Program-made: the position numbers and the translations under genes | Part shown: positions 47,530 to 60,422 of the stretch, in pieces | Position numbering within the stretch: the first letter of the stretch is position 1 | How the letters are laid out: each line of letters opens with the position of its first letter | NCBI RefSeq assembly: GCF_000321225.1 | Contig: NW_004451007.1 | Span: 378,232-442,231, forward strand | DNA length: 64,000 bases | From: Odobenus rosmarus divergens | Taxonomy: Eukaryota; Chordata; Mammalia; Carnivora; Odobenidae | Direction: 5' to 3' | Notes under the pieces: model-generated | Databases searched by the model: none | What the model was told of the DNA's origin: nothing | The model's input: only the letters and a program-made list of their open reading frames with translations

Positions 47530-47537
47530 AAAGAGCC

Positions 47538-48894
47538 AGGAACTTGAAGGTTACAAGAGAATGAATGTTTTTAGAATCTATTATAAAGATTTAAATTAAC
47601 TTCCTTGGAAATCTCTCTTTCTTAAAGCCAAACTTAATTTTCAAGAAGAAATTTCCCAGAAATTACTGACGTGGCTGTTGACAATACCGGCCGTTGGAAA
47701 CTGATCCAACCATGAGGTAGATGGGCTTTTACCTAGCCCACCACACAGTGCAAGCACCTGGCCCAGTCTTTGCATGCAGACTCTTTAGTTCTGAGTTTTT
47801 AGTTCTTAAGTGTGAGTTTTTGTTCATAAAGTCAGTTTATTTAATAGATTAGTGGTTTATAATCAGCATAGCAATCCACATGTGGTGAGAAGCACCTGTG
47901 AGGGAAGGCAGAATGGAGAAGCAATTTAGTAAATCATGTAGGTAATACAATTACTTGATGATTTCTTAGGGAAATCCTTAATGAAAACCATTCCATTCCT
48001 TTATAGTACTATAACATAAGTTCATATAGTGTTCAGTATAGGGTATCTTTCTTTACTTCCAGACCCTAGGAATACTTTAAACCTATTTATTATCTCTCTT
48101 TAAAGAAATAAGGATTGGTTATGAAAATAGATATATAGCACAAACCTAACAAATTGTTATATAGCATTCAATGAGTGTTTATAATTTTAAGATACTAGTT
48201 TTATTAAAAACTGTTAGATTTATTGTTCAGGGAGAAATTTTAAAATGCCGATAATAACCCATTTTAGTCTACTGTCCTTAACAAAACCCTGATTTTCTGT
48301 CACATTATTTTTAAGAAATACCACTATTCAGCTTGCTGTTCTGTGAAAGATTTGCAATATCTTTTGTATTTTATATCTTGCTCCTTTTTTTAATTCTAAA
48401 ATTGTGGCCTGTTTTTTAACTTAATAAAGAAAATTAAAGGAAAAAAAACACAAGGAAAGTCATTATCCTGAGTTGGAGTCAATACTATCTTTGCTATTCG
48501 AAGTTAGGAAGTAATCAGATGTTAGCTTGCAGCCAAGGAAACCGATTTATTTATAATGGAAGGAAACAAAAGCCAAAGGCAGGTAATGCATTAGGGCCTG
48601 AAAGAAGAACAAGGGGAAAAGAATAGGATTATTCTTTACTAGTTGCTTTTTACTTTTACTTGACAAATTCAAACTATTGTACTTCTCAATTATGGCACAT
48701 AGATACATAGATAGATACATTATGAGCCATCAATCAACCAGTATATTGATAATAGAGACTGTCAAGATTCCCAGTCTGATGAAGTATCATCCTATTTATG
48801 CTGTGCTAAATGTTGGATTTATTTTACCCAAAATAGAGTATGAGTATATCCAGCTTCTAAAAGTAACTTGGCCATGTTATCTTGTTCTTTAATT
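47538..48894. other. No gene recognised
   Basis: Unique AT-rich sequence. A plus-strand open frame at 48677-48892 has no motif. Confidence 0.5.
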
Positions 48895-49020
48895 TATGTG
48901 TTCATTCAATAAAATTTTTTGAGTGCATAATATGTTTTAGGTAATTTTCTATATGCTGAATATATAATAGTAAATAAAATAGAAAAACACACTGCACTAA
49001 TATAGCCTGGATTCTAATGT
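48895..49020 (-). mobile_element. L2 3'-end fragment, antisense
   Basis: 'gtgttcattcaata', 'tgagtgcataatatg', 'ttttaggtaattttc' and 'aatagtaaataaaat' follow the antisense of L2's 3' end. Confidence 0.55.
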
Positions 49021-49639
49021 TCCCAAATACAACTAATTTGCCCAATAGTTTAGGTTTCAATTAAAAAGTGTTTATGGCACTCTGTAGCTCAAAATCAATT
49101 TTTCTTGCAGTAGCTCTAAAACTGTTTAATAGATTGTGGTCTAGGTTTTGATCGCTTATTGCCCAGAATCTTTGAGTTGATACATGGGCTTTTTATTTAA
49201 ATCTTTTTCTATGTTCTCTATTCTCTAGTCCTTTCTTCCTAGATTCAATTACATGATCATTTGAACTTAGGCCTCATTCATTCATTGAAAACCATATGTT
49301 TCAATCCTGTTTTTATAAAACGCATTTCTTTAAAAAATATAAAGTATTATACATCAAATATAAGGTGCAGTGCTATTCCCATATTATTGAGACTCTGATT
49401 TATTGAGTAGTTTAGGCAAGGTCATGTGGCTAATAGAAGATATTGTTAGAATTTAAACTTATCATTTTGGTATTATATTCTGTGCTCCATCTAGTACACC
49501 TTCATTATGGTTGGGGTATACATATATTCTTTGGAGGATTCTATAGCCTTGATCTGGACTTCCTGACTATCCCCATCTTGTTGCTTACAAATTTAAAAAG
49601 TTGAGATTATTTTAGTCTATAGAAACAAAACCAAATCTG
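49021..49639. other. No gene recognised
   Basis: Unique sequence. 'gagtagtttaggcaagg' and 'gtggctaatagaag' near 49410 could be an old MIR, but I cannot hold the order. Confidence 0.4.
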
Positions 49640-51635
49640 ATAAAATATGTATAAGATCTACATGAGAAAAACCACACAATTATGATGAAAGAAATCAAAG
49701 AACCAAATAAATGGAGAGATATTTCATTACATGGAAAAGTAGACTCAAAAGTTGTCAAGATGTTAGTTCCTCCCAGCTTGATTTGCAGATTTAGTGTAAT
49801 CTCAATCAAAATTTCAGCAAGTTAATTTATGAAGGTTGACAAAAATGATTCTTAAGTTTATATGGAGAGGCAAAAGACCCAGAATAGTCAACTCTATGTT
49901 GGGCAAGAAGAACAAAGTCAGAGGATTGACATTACCCAACTTCAAGACTTACTATAAAGACATTACAATCAAGACATTGTTGTATTGGCAAAAGAATAGA
50001 TCAATGGAGGAAAATAGCCCAGAAATAGACCTACATAAGAATAGCCAACTGATCTTTGATAAAGGGTCAAGGCAATACAATGGTGGAACAGTTGTCATTT
50101 CAATAAATGGTGTTGGAATAATTGGACATCCATATGCAAAATACCACTACCACTACCACTACTACTACTAAATCTAGGTAGAGTCCTTATATGTTTGACA
50201 AAAGTTAACTCAAAATGGATCATAGACCTAAAATGTAAAAGACAAACCCAAAATTCCTGGAGGAAAGCATAGGAGAAAATCTAGACAACCTTGGGTTTAG
50301 TGATGCCTTTTTAGATACAACACCAAAGGCAGGGAGCATAAAAGAAATAACTGATAAGTTAGACATCATTAAAATTAAAAACTTCTGCTCTGTGAAGGAC
50401 AACGTTAGGAGAATTAGCAGAAAACCCACAGGCGAGGTGAAACTCTTTGCAAAAAACAGATCTGATAAAGAACTCTTATCCAATATACACAAAAATTCTT
50501 TAAGAAGTCTTAAAATTCAACAATAAGGAAACAACTAAACAATAAAAAAACCAAACATTAAAAAATGGTCCTAAGACCTGTCCACTTCGTAAAAGATATA
50601 GATATGACAAATAATATGAAACAGATGAAATAATAATAGAGAAATAATAATCTGAAAAGATGTTCAGTATCACATTGTCATTAGAGAATTGCAAATTGAA
50701 ATAATGAGATACTGCTACACACATAAGAATGATGGAAACCCAAAACACTGGTAACATCAAATGCTGGCAAAGATGTGGAGGAACAGTTACTCTTCTTTAT
50801 TGCTGGTCAGAAAGCAAAATGGTGCAACTACTTTGAAAAACAGTTTGGCAAGTTTTTTTTTTTTTTTTAACAAAACTGAACATTTTTTTTACAATCCAAT
50901 CTAGTCCAACAATCACTCTTCTTTCTTTTTACCCAAATAAATTGAAAACTTATATCCAAACAAAAACCTGCACACAGATGCTCATAACAGTTTTATTCAT
51001 AATTACCCAAACTTGGAAGCAACCAAAATGTCATTCAGTAGGTGAATGGATACATAAACTGTGGTTGGAATATCATTGCCAATGGAATAGCTTTCCGCAC
51101 TAAAAAAAAAAAAAAAAAAAAAGAGAGCTATCAAGCCATGGAAGACATGGATGAACCTTAAATGCATACTACTAAGTGAAAGAAGACAATCTGAAAAGGC
51201 TATATGTATGCTGTGTGGTTCAAATATATGGCATTCTGGAAAAAGGAAAGTTATAGAGACTGTACAAAGACCAGTGGTTGCCAAGGGCTGGGAGATGAAG
51301 AAAGATGAATAGACAGAGTATTTTTAAATGAGGGAAACTATTATGTATAATACTACAATGGTGGGTACATGTCATTATACATTTTTCAAAACCCATAGGA
51401 TGTACAATAGCAAGAGTGACCCCTAATGTAAACTATAGAGTGATATGAGTGCTAACTGCATGTCAATGTGGGCTTATTGGCTATGACAAATTTACCACTC
51501 TGGTGAGGGGTGTTGATAGTGGGGGAAGTTGGGGGAATATGAGGGGAGACAGGGGTTGTATGGGAATTCCACCATCCACTCATTTTTGCTGTGAGCCTAA
51601 AACTGTTCTAAATATAAACTTATTAGAAATAAAAC
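49640..51635 (+). mobile_element. Old L1: ORF2 3' half and 3' UTR
   Basis: ORF2 text such as 'ttatatggagaggcaaaag', 'aactatactacagg'-type phrases, 'gatacaacaccaaagg' and 'aagatgtggaggaac', then a 3' UTR with 'tgccaagggctggg' and 'ctaaatataaacttatt'. A translated stretch at 49850-49980 contains L-K-F-I-W-R-G-K and L-T-L-P-N-F-K, both conserved in ORF2 C-terminal regions. Many stops follow. Contains a (CTAC)n run and poly(A) or poly(T) runs (50854-50868, 51101-51121) that are probably secondary. Confidence 0.88.
50142..50171. repeat. (ACT)n/(CACTAC)n microsatellite inside L1
   Basis: 'taccactaccactacc' followed by 'actactacta'. Sits where L1 normally has an A-rich phrase ('catatgcaaaa' precedes it), so it grew within the element. 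Confidence 0.85.
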
Positions 51636-52154
51636 AAAACAAGAGTATGGTATTTCTGAAAACATTAGGATGAAATACTCTCCAAGAGATATGCTGCAAT
51701 AAAAACGGTATAGAAAACAACAACAAAAGAAAGACATTGCTTATTGGTCTATATTTTATCTTCTTTCTTTGAAAGTTATGTTGTCATTTAAGCATTTTAA
51801 CATGTGAACTCAACTGAGATTAGACAAAGATTTGGCATCTATTTTATAAAATTATTAAACCAGTGTGTACTTGACTTCAAAAATGGCAAGTATGACATAA
51901 ACACCTTCATCACAGACATACCCAAACTACTATAAGATACTTACAAATTGCCATGATTACAGGAAGAGCCACAGTAGATAGATGATAAAAGCATAGAGAA
52001 AAATAGAACCTACAATAAAATATGTGCTGTTATAATATAGAAGTTGTATTATATTTAAAGCCTAGAGAGAAAAATATATATGTGACATAAAAATATACCA
52101 ATTCCTTTGTATGAATTAAAAGTTACTTTGAAACTGTTTCATTAAATGGTTCAA

Positions 52155-52355
52155 GCACCTGGGTGGCTCAGTTGGTTAAGCAACTGCCTTCGGCTCAGGT
52201 CATGATCCTGGAGTCCCGGGATCGAGTCCCACATCGGGCTCCCCGCTCAGCAGGGAGTCTGCTTCTCCCTCTGACCCTCCCCCCTCTCATGTGCTCTCTC
52301 TCTCTCTCTCTCATTCTCGCTCTCTCAAATAAATAAATAAAATCTTAAAAAAAAA
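52155..52355 (+). mobile_element. Young carnivore SINE
   Basis: Near-consensus 'cacctgggtggctcagttgg', 'cgggatcgagtcccacatc', (CT)n and (AAATA)n tail. Duplication 'taaatggttcaa' at 52143-52154 and 52356-52367. Confidence 0.97.
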
Positions 52356-52419
52356 TAAATGGTTCAAACAATTCAAATATTTCTTTTTAAACTTCCCCAT
52401 TGGGTCTTTTTCCCCGTTT

Positions 52420-53155
52420 CATTTAGATATAACCAACATATAACATTGTGTAAGTTTAAGGTGTACAACATGTTGATTTGATACACTTATGTAATGCAAT
52501 ATGATTATCTGTGAAGCATGAACGAACACCTCCATCATGTCACATAATTATCAGTGTGAGAACATTTATGGTTTACTCTCTTGGCAACTTTCAAGTGTAT
52601 AATACAATATTGTTTACTCTAATCACAGTGCTGTGAATTAGATCCCCAGAACTTATTCATCTTCCAACTAAAATTTATGCTCTTTGACCAACATTTCTCC
52701 ATTTCCTCCCCCTACCTACCTCCTGCCTTGCCCCCTGGTAACTGCCATTCTACTCTGTTTCTATGAGTTGAAATTTTTAGATTCCACATATTACACAATA
52801 TTTGTCTTTCTTGGTCTGACTTATTTCACTCAGCATAATGCTGTCAAGTTTCATCCATATTGTTGCAAATAGCAAGATTTCCTTCTTTGTCATGGCTGAT
52901 TAATATTCCATTATATCCATTCTTTATCCACATCTTTATTTATTCACCTATTGATGGAAACTTATGTTGTTTCTATATCTTGGTTATTGTGAATAATGCT
53001 GCATAAACATGGGAGTCCAGATATCTCTTTGATATCCTGTTTTCATTTCTTTTGGATATATATTCAGAAGTAGGATTACTAGATCATATGGTGGTTCTAT
53101 TTTTAATATTTTGAGGAACCTTCATACTTTTTTCCATAGTGGCTGTACCAACTCC
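52420..53155 (-). mobile_element. Old L1 3' end, antisense
   Basis: Plus text 'tttaaggtgtacaacatg', 'aacacctccatcatg', 'ctggtaactgccattc', 'actcagcataatgctg', 'tattgtgaataatgctgc' and 'catagtggctgtacc' runs from 3' UTR into ORF2 in reverse. Ends abruptly at 53155. Confidence 0.88.
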
Positions 53156-54824
53156 CGCCAACAAAGTTCAGACATTTCTTGTCAAGTGAGATAAAGCTTT
53201 TGTGAAAGTTGAAGAGGCAGTTAAGTTGTGGCAAAAATTGTAACTTTCAATGGAAATGTGCTTTAAAGAAAGCCAGTGGCTTTCAACCAATTTCTGAGAA
53301 CCAAGAGATTAGTGAAGACACTAGTGCAGCTACATTTTTTTTTCTTTACATTTTGTGGTCTGAACGATCCTTTAGTATGTGTTGTGTATACACAATAGTG
53401 TAGCGGAAACAAGGTCTTTCCAGATAGCTTTGGTGAGTGTCAGAGATCTGCTGAAGTTGACCTCATTACTCCTCAAAACTGCCATATATCAGAAAGGTTG
53501 TTCATTCCACAATAGTGGTAAAAAAGCTCTAACACAGAGTTTGCATAAACTGCTCAAGGTCACACAATAAGCATGCAGTGGAATCAGAGTTTGAGTCTAG
53601 TTCCATCTGACTCAACTTATCCCAAGTTTACAAAGTTGTAAAAGATCCATAAATTGAAGAGTATTGGCATCTAAAGGGGAAGTCACACTATATACAAATA
53701 TAGTATGATACTTTTCACAAATTACGCAAGAAATATCTACAAAAGTGATTATCAAACTGCTGTATAGAATCCTATGGTTACAATGATTGAATCCTCCAAC
53801 AAACAATAAACAGTTTAACTTCTTGAGCAAACAATTCATCTTTTCATATATGGTTTGTGGGTGCTTTTGAGGAAAAAAAAATGAATTCCACTACACATAA
53901 TTTGAAAACTACTGGATGATCTTGGTGAAGAAAAAACTGACATTCCAGGAAATGTTGGATTAAACAGGGAAGAAACCTTCTTGAATAGAAGTTGTATTAT
54001 TTTCAAAGTTCACTTTCAACAAACAGCACCAAATGAAATCCTTAAGATGAATCAGAATTGAGAACAAAGAACAAACATTGCTAAACTGCAAGGAGACTAA
54101 CTGTGGGCATTATTGCTTGTGCTACAGACAATGTTTTCTTTTTTAGTAAGGATAATAGCTACCACTGATATCAGTAGCGATGTATTTGGAAAACATTACA
54201 AAAGTGATTCTGTCAAAGTGATTTGAGAGGGGATATTATGTCCAGGTGAAGCGCTGCAAGCTAGGAGAAGTAGAGTCAAAGAGAAGCATATGATTAAACC
54301 TGCCTGAAGTACTTTGACATAGCTAATCAAAAAAGACAGTCTAATAGAGCCAGCTAAGTACTTCTCGCTTATCCTTTCTCTGGGACTTTGGGACATTTTG
54401 AATTTTCGTCTGTGTGACATGTGAGCTCATACTAGTCAGGGCTACTTAGCATTCCAGCTAATGTATCGCTTTCATAGTTTAGTTCATAGATGAGTTAACT
54501 GCTGATTGAATAGTTTCCGGAAGATTATTGATGAAGGCAGTATGTATGTACTCGGAAGTATGTATATTTGTTAAGGCCATCATCTTTTAGAGGTAATAGA
54601 ACAAAATTAACTTTGCTAGTCACAGTTTCATACCTGACATATTATGTTGGAAACCTATCTAAGAATTATAAAAATGGTCAGGTCAACGATGTTTTATATT
54701 GCATTTCACTTTGTGTTTTGTGATCAGTTATTACTATCGTTATTTACATTTCCAAGTGGACTTTTTGAAAAATAACATGCTATAGCAAATGACGAAATGC
54801 AAAATATGATTCAGTTTATTTCTG
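53156..54824. other. Unassigned, with one antisense MIR piece
   Basis: Mostly unique. 'gctcaaggtcacacaata' and 'gaatcagagtttgagtc' at 53548-53615 are an antisense MIR end. The block 53160-53420 has slightly higher complexity and a 64-codon frame (53209-53403) that I do not recognise. Confidence 0.45.
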
Positions 54825-54945
54825 CAAAATTGTGAGCTTCTCAAGGTCTTAGACAATGTCTTCTTTATTTTACCCTGACCTTAGCATTGTCCCTGGCACA
54901 CAGAAGTTGCTTAACAATTTTTGCTGAAATGTATCAGCAATATAT
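54825..54945 (+). mobile_element. L2 3'-end fragment
   Basis: 'attgtgagcttctcaagg', 'gacaatgtcttcttta' and 'gtccctggcacacag' match the L2 3' terminus in order. Confidence 0.65.
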
Positions 54946-55079
54946 GGACATATATATCAGCTTTTCATTAATTTAGTGTGAATGGAAATAAAGCCCATCA
55001 AAATGATGTCAGTTAATTAGGTTGTTGACTTGCATATGTGGAAAATGTCGGAAGAGAAAGTTACAGACATTATACAGCT

Positions 55080-55260
55080 TCTAGGTTAAAATTCTTGCTT
55101 TGCTACTTAGTGGCTGTGAAATATTGGGCTAATTACTTCATCTTGAAGTTTTAGTTTTCTCATCCATAAAATAGGATAAAATAAAACCAGCCTCATAGGG
55201 TGGCTGGAATATAAGTATATTATAATAATGTACATAAAACAGTACAGTACCTGTCCTTTG
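55080..55260 (+). mobile_element. MIR element
   Basis: 'tgctacttagtggctgtg', 'gttttctcatccataaaa' and 'cctcatagggtggctgg' keep MIR order. Confidence 0.75.
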
Positions 55261-55462
55261 GTTAATTATAGTTTAAGAAAATGGTGTAAAAACCCTCAAA
55301 AGGCCTGTATAAGAGATTTTTTTTTACTTAAATATGTTTGCATATTATTTCTACATAGCTAGTCTGACTTAACTCTTTTGCTCCACACCTTCCCTAAAGT
55401 CAATTTCGCATTTGTAAAATTCTCCCTAAACACAAAGGAATATTTAAAAATCCAAAAGGACT

Positions 55463-55586
55463 CACTGGGTATTATATAAGACTGAAGAATCACTGAACTC
55501 TACCTCTGAAACTAATAATACACTATATATTAATTAATTGAATTTAAATTAAAAAATAAATAAAAACAAACTTTTCCAGTTTAAAA
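55463..55586 (+). mobile_element. Short carnivore L1 3' end
   Basis: 'gaatcactgaactctacc', 'ctgaaactaataatacac' and 'ttgaatttaaattaaaa'. Flanked by an exact 17-bp duplication ('aaaaatccaaaaggact' at 55446-55462 and 55587-55603). Only the last roughly 120 bp were copied. Confidence 0.9.
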
Positions 55587-55603
55587 AAAAATCCAAAAGG
55601 ACT

Positions 55604-56884
55604 ATGGATATTTTACTTTTATTTTCAGGGGAAGATGAAGAAAACAATCATATAGCAGCTTGCACAGTACAGTTTCAAAAACAAATGAAACAAGACAATA
55701 AGCCTTTAACCATTTCTGTTTCTCTAGCTTTCCTCTACCTACGATAGCTGTCTCATTCTCTTTTCTTTTTCTCCCCCATCTTCCAAATTCTTCAGCTTCT
55801 CTAGTCAAGTTTATTCCAACCATCCCTCCCCACCCTCTCAACAATGTTTCAAATCATGGGAGCTCAACAGCATTAGGAAAAATAAAACTAAGCAAAATAA
55901 ACTAGACCATCTACTGCTCCATAAGAGAATTCTCAGTCAATGGTGGTGGAGAAGGTGAGGGGAGGAAGGAATGCTCATCTTTTTATACGAACAAACATTT
56001 TCCAAAAGGTAAATGCAAGGATGACAGAGACTGGGGGTTGACTCCAAAACTGCTTCTCCCCTTTCTACTTCATATCAGAGAACATTGTTGGCTGGGCACC
56101 CATGGGCCCAGCCATCACTCAGGGCGTTCTGCTTTTAGAAGAACACCCTGAGTGATGGCTGGGCCCATGGGTGCCCAGCCAAAGGTGACATTTCCCAGGC
56201 TGTGTTACAGTAGTTGTGACCCTGAGACTAAGTGCAGGCTAATTGGATGCATGTGAAAGTGAGCATGGGGAATCTTGATCAGAAGAGGAATAGAGCAAAA
56301 GAAAGATATTGATTTTTAATATTAAATAAGAGAATTTATCAGCTAGACCTTGAAGGAAAGAGTTAGATCTCACAGGAAGAGAGAGAGGTGAGAAAAAGCT
56401 ACAATTGTCTACTGGTTTGCTTTCTTTTGCCATCGAGAATGAGAAAAATCTACATCATAGTAGGGAATCTCACTAAGCTGAGTTATATTTGGGACAATCC
56501 TGCACTGGGAATTCTTCATTTAGAGCAAAATAACCCCCAACTATAATGGTATGTAAAGAGAAAATATATATGCAAATGAAATCCACAGTAATTAAGAAGT
56601 TGGATGTCAATGGTTCTAGTTAGTTTCACCTTTGAGGGAGGTCTGGGAGGGGTTTGGAAGGACAGAGCATCAGGCAGGGTTCACTCCTGTGTGGGCAAAT
56701 CACAATATAGAAATATTCAAAATGCTAACTTCCCTCTGTATTTGTCAGGGCAACACTGCAGGCTAACCAGATACACTCCAATATGTTACTGGTTTATCGT
56801 AAGAGAAGTTGATATGCATTCATGTGAAGTCCAGGTGGAAGTGGTGTGGACCGTGGAGAGGCTTGGGGAATCAAAGCAGGGTGG
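55604..56884. other. Unassigned DNA around a hairpin
   Basis: No gene or repeat family recognised apart from the hairpin at 56090-56180. Open frames at 55602-55844 (minus), 56239-56433 (minus) and 56604-56948 (plus) carry no motif. The last runs into a MIR. Confidence 0.45.
56090..56180. repeat. Near-perfect 41-bp inverted repeat (hairpin)
   Basis: Left arm 56090-56130 and right arm 56140-56180 are reverse complements with one mismatch (a C/G pair replaced where the left has 'gcgttct' and the right 'agaacac'), and a 9-base loop 'gcttttaga'. Each arm also carries an inner near-palindrome 'ggctgggc...gcccagcc'. GC content is far above the flanks. It matches no repeat family I recognise. Confidence 0.97.
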
Positions 56885-57135
56885 TTATGGACTCTGCAGT
56901 CAGAGTGCCTGGGTTCAAATTCTGGCTCACTGGGGACTAATTCTGTGACCTTGATTAATCTTTCTACTCTTTGATTTTCTAACCTGTGAAAATAATAATT
57001 TTACATTATAATGTTAGGATAATATAAATTAAATAGCAATGGGGTAATGATAGTACCTAGTTCATAGAAATGTGAATATTAAATGAGATAATTTAGGAAA
57101 AGGACTTAATACTATAACTGATATATAATAAACTT
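56885..57135 (+). mobile_element. MIR element
   Basis: 'tctgcagtcagagtgcctgg', 'gttcaaattctggctc', 'tctgtgaccttgat', 'ttttctaacctgtgaaaa' and 'tgagataatttagg' span almost the whole MIR. Confidence 0.8.
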
Positions 57136-57574
57136 ACTCTATCATATTTTCCTTAGAACAGATAGTTGTATTTTTAACCTTTTCCTACAATGCCAGTATT
57201 TCTGTGTTTTTATTATCTCTTACTTAACTCTGACTGTAGATAGGAATTGCTCTATCTTAAACTGAAAAGAAAAATGTCCAGGAATAGATTTTTAGAGGCT
57301 TGTACATTATGCCTGCTGCTGTGACAGTCCTTTATGTCCTTCCTACTTTCCTAGTCAGTGCCACGCAGGGTGAAGAATCTCTTAGGGAAAATTAATTAAT
57401 TAATCTAATTAATGATACAATTATTTAACACTTCACCTCCTCTTTCTAACAGGCAGGCGTCCTCCTCAGTCCTCACACTGGAAGCTGTAATTTCCTTTTC
57501 TTTTGATGTTGATTTTAATCATGTTTTACTAGTGGATGCATGTTCAGGGGTAAGGATACACTTTTACTCAATTT

Positions 57575-58015
57575 AATTTGACAAACATTTATTAAAACCT
57601 ACTATGTGTTGAGTACTACTCTAGGAACCCATCAGTAAACAAAGCAAAGATTCCTGTCTTTGTGGAGCTTATGTTTTAGGAGGAGGAGGTGCCAATAATA
57701 AGCAGTATAAAGTAAAACATAAGTAAATGATGGAATATGCTAAGAGATGGTATATATGCATATATGCACATACGTGCAAAGGAATGAAGCAAGCAGAAAA
57801 AGGTAGAGAGGATGTGGAGCAAGGGATGGGAGTTGGTTGCAATTTCGCATATAATGTTCAGGTTGGGCCTCATTGAGCGGTGATAGTTGAAGGAATACTT
57901 AAAGAAGGTAAGACCCAGATGAGTCACTGAAGGAAGAGTGCTCCTGGCAAAGACCTTGAACTGAGCACATGCATGGTTGTAAGGATGAAGAGAACAGGTC
58001 ATTGAAACCCTTTTG
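57575..58015 (-). mobile_element. L2 3' end, antisense
   Basis: 'aaacatttattaaaacc', 'tactatgtgttgagtac', 'gtctttgtggagcttatg', 'gcctcattgagcgg' and 'gtgctcctggcaaag' follow the reversed L2 3' region. Confidence 0.65.
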
Positions 58016-58069
58016 GCAGGCCTGGAGATGAGCTGCCTAGTTCTTCCTTCATGGAAGGGCTTGCTGCCC

Positions 58070-58400
58070 AGTGTGGAGAGAGTGGTCAGCAGGTGGACTC
58101 CAGCTGTCTGATCTTTTGGGAGGGGCTTCAGCTACAGAGAGTCGCTTCTTGCACAGCAAGCCCCCAACATCACATCCTTCTTAGGGCAGCCTGCATCTGG
58201 GACCTGAGAGGTATTCACAACTATCAGTGAGGGATAATGATGGGAGAGTGAGGGACGGATGGGCGAGGAACACAGTGATGGCCTCCCTGCCGGGTTGGCT
58301 GAGGCTTTATTGGGCTTGCATCGAAGTTTATCTTTCTCCTCTGTCCAGTGCTGCTTCCTCCCCCTTTCTTTCACAGGTTTTGATCTTCCGGAGTACCCAC
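58070..58400. other. GC-richer block, possible ancient repeat
   Basis: 'gggcagcctgcatctgg', 'cctccctgccgggttgg' and 'ctttcacaggttttgatc' resemble ancient LTR-like repeats. Overlapping open frames on both strands (58132-58468) do not agree with one another and have no motif. Confidence 0.35.
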
Positions 58401-59453
58401 TCTGTGACAATATCGAATTAACGTTTTTATACCTTATTGCCCCCTGGATTAGCTCTAGAATTTCATAACTTTTAGGAGGGAGAATTACATGGTAGGGAGA
58501 GCATGTACTCTGAGTTACAGCTCTTTGACAAAGTTCTTAAGCTCTGTAGTCCTTAATTGTCTCACTGGAAACCTTGGGGGTAACAATTTCAACTCCCTTG
58601 ACTTTTGTGTAATTCAATTATATAAGTAGATAAAGTTCTATGAGTGTCTTACACACAAGTACTGGACAGAGTATAATCATTATAATTATGCACGTCCTCT
58701 TCATGCACTATTAGCCTACGTATGTGCTGTCATCGATTTTTTGAACTTTTTAATAATGTATAACATACATAACAGAAAAGTGCATACATCCAAAAATGAA
58801 TTTTATAAGGTAAACATGCCCACCCCTGCAATCAGAATCTAACAAGTGAACTGGCTTAGCAAAGTAAACACCAAGGGTTAATTCTCCCATTTTTGACTTA
58901 TGTAAGAAAGGAGTCAAACAATATGTATTCTTTTACATAATGCGGTTCATGCCTTCTTCATTACCGCATAGTATTCCACTGTGAATGTTCCACAGTGTCT
59001 TTGTGCCTTCTAGTGCTCATGAGCATTTGGGGCTATTTGAAGTTATGAATATTATCGTACTTATCTTTTCTGGAGGATGAATGTATACATGTCTCTTGGA
59101 TATTTTCTAGAAGTGAAATTGGTAAATCAAAGTTGCGCGTAAGTTTAGTGGATATCACCGCACGGTTTTCTAAAGTCATTGCATCAATTTTCACTCCCAC
59201 ATGCCATGTCTGAGAGTTCTGGTTGTTCTGCCTTCTTGCTAATACTGGAGAGTATCTTTTTTGGTTTGTTTAATTTTAGCTACTCTGGTGGGGGAGAACT
59301 GGTGACATACTGTGGTTTTAATTTGTATTCCCTGCAGACTAATAAAGTTAAGCAATTTTAACATACTTATTGGTTATTTATATCCTCTTTTATAAAGATT
59401 CTTTTCAATTCTTTTGTCCATTTTTTTCCTATCCAGTTTACTGTCCTTTTCTT

Positions 59454-59645
59454 TTTTTCTTTTTAAAGATTTTATTTATTTATTTGACAGAGAGAGACAC
59501 AGAGAGAGAGGGAATGCAAGCAGGGGGAGTGGGGGGAGGAGGCCTCCTGTGGGGAGGAAGCCTGATGCGGGGCTTGATCCCAGGACCCTGGGATCATGAC
59601 TGGAGCCGAAGGCAGACGCTTAAGGACTGAGCCACCCAGACACCT
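59454..59645 (-). mobile_element. Young carnivore SINE inserted in old L1
   Basis: 'aaagattttatttattt', 'ccaggaccctgggatc' and head 'ctgagccacccagaca'. Exact 17-bp duplication 'tttactgtccttttctt' at 59437-59453 and 59646-59662. Confidence 0.97.
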
Positions 59646-60422
59646 TTTACTGTCCTTTTCTTAATGCTTTTAGGAGTTGTTACATGTTTTGGATGGAAGT
59701 CCTCTATTTAATGTATCAGTTAGAAACATCTTCCACTGTATAGTTTGTCTTATTTCTCCCTTAATGGTGTCTTCACAAGTTCTGAATCTTAATATAGAAC
59801 CTTTTAACATCTTTGTTAAATGACATTTATCTTTTTGTCTTATTTAAGAAATCTTTGTTCATACTGATGTTATGAACTGTTTTTCTATATTTCCTTCTAA
59901 AAACTTTAACATTTGACTTTTCACGTTATAATCTGTAATCCATCTGGAACTGATACGATGTTAAGAAAAAGTCAAGGCACTTAAACAATATGCATATCCA
60001 ACTGACTCATTTATTGAAATGCCTGTCTTTCCCCCACTGTACTGCAATACCATCTGTGTCATAAAGCAATCATTTATGTATGTGTATTTGTGTTTTTTGA
60101 CCCATCTCTTCCAATTTTCCATTTATCTCTCTTTGTGCCATTGCCACATTTTATTAATTGATATTCTATTTGGTATCATATATCTTTTGGTTTTTATCTT
60201 TTTCAAACATTTTCCTTGGATATTCCTGACCCTCTGCAATTCCATATAAATTTTAAAAAAACAAAAGCAAAACTTTCTGGGATTTTGATTGAGATTGCAT
60301 GAATCTATAGAGTATTTTGGAGAGTACTTATATTTCTAAAAATTGAGTATTTCAATCTGTCAGTGTGGCCAGCTCTCTGGATATTTAGGTCTTTAATTTC
60401 ACTTAATAATGTCTTGTAATTT

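Noticed and set aside
58132..58468. 92-codon minus frame and two plus frames
   Set aside because: Three incompatible frames in a GC-richer block with no motif and no splice context. More likely an ancient repeat.
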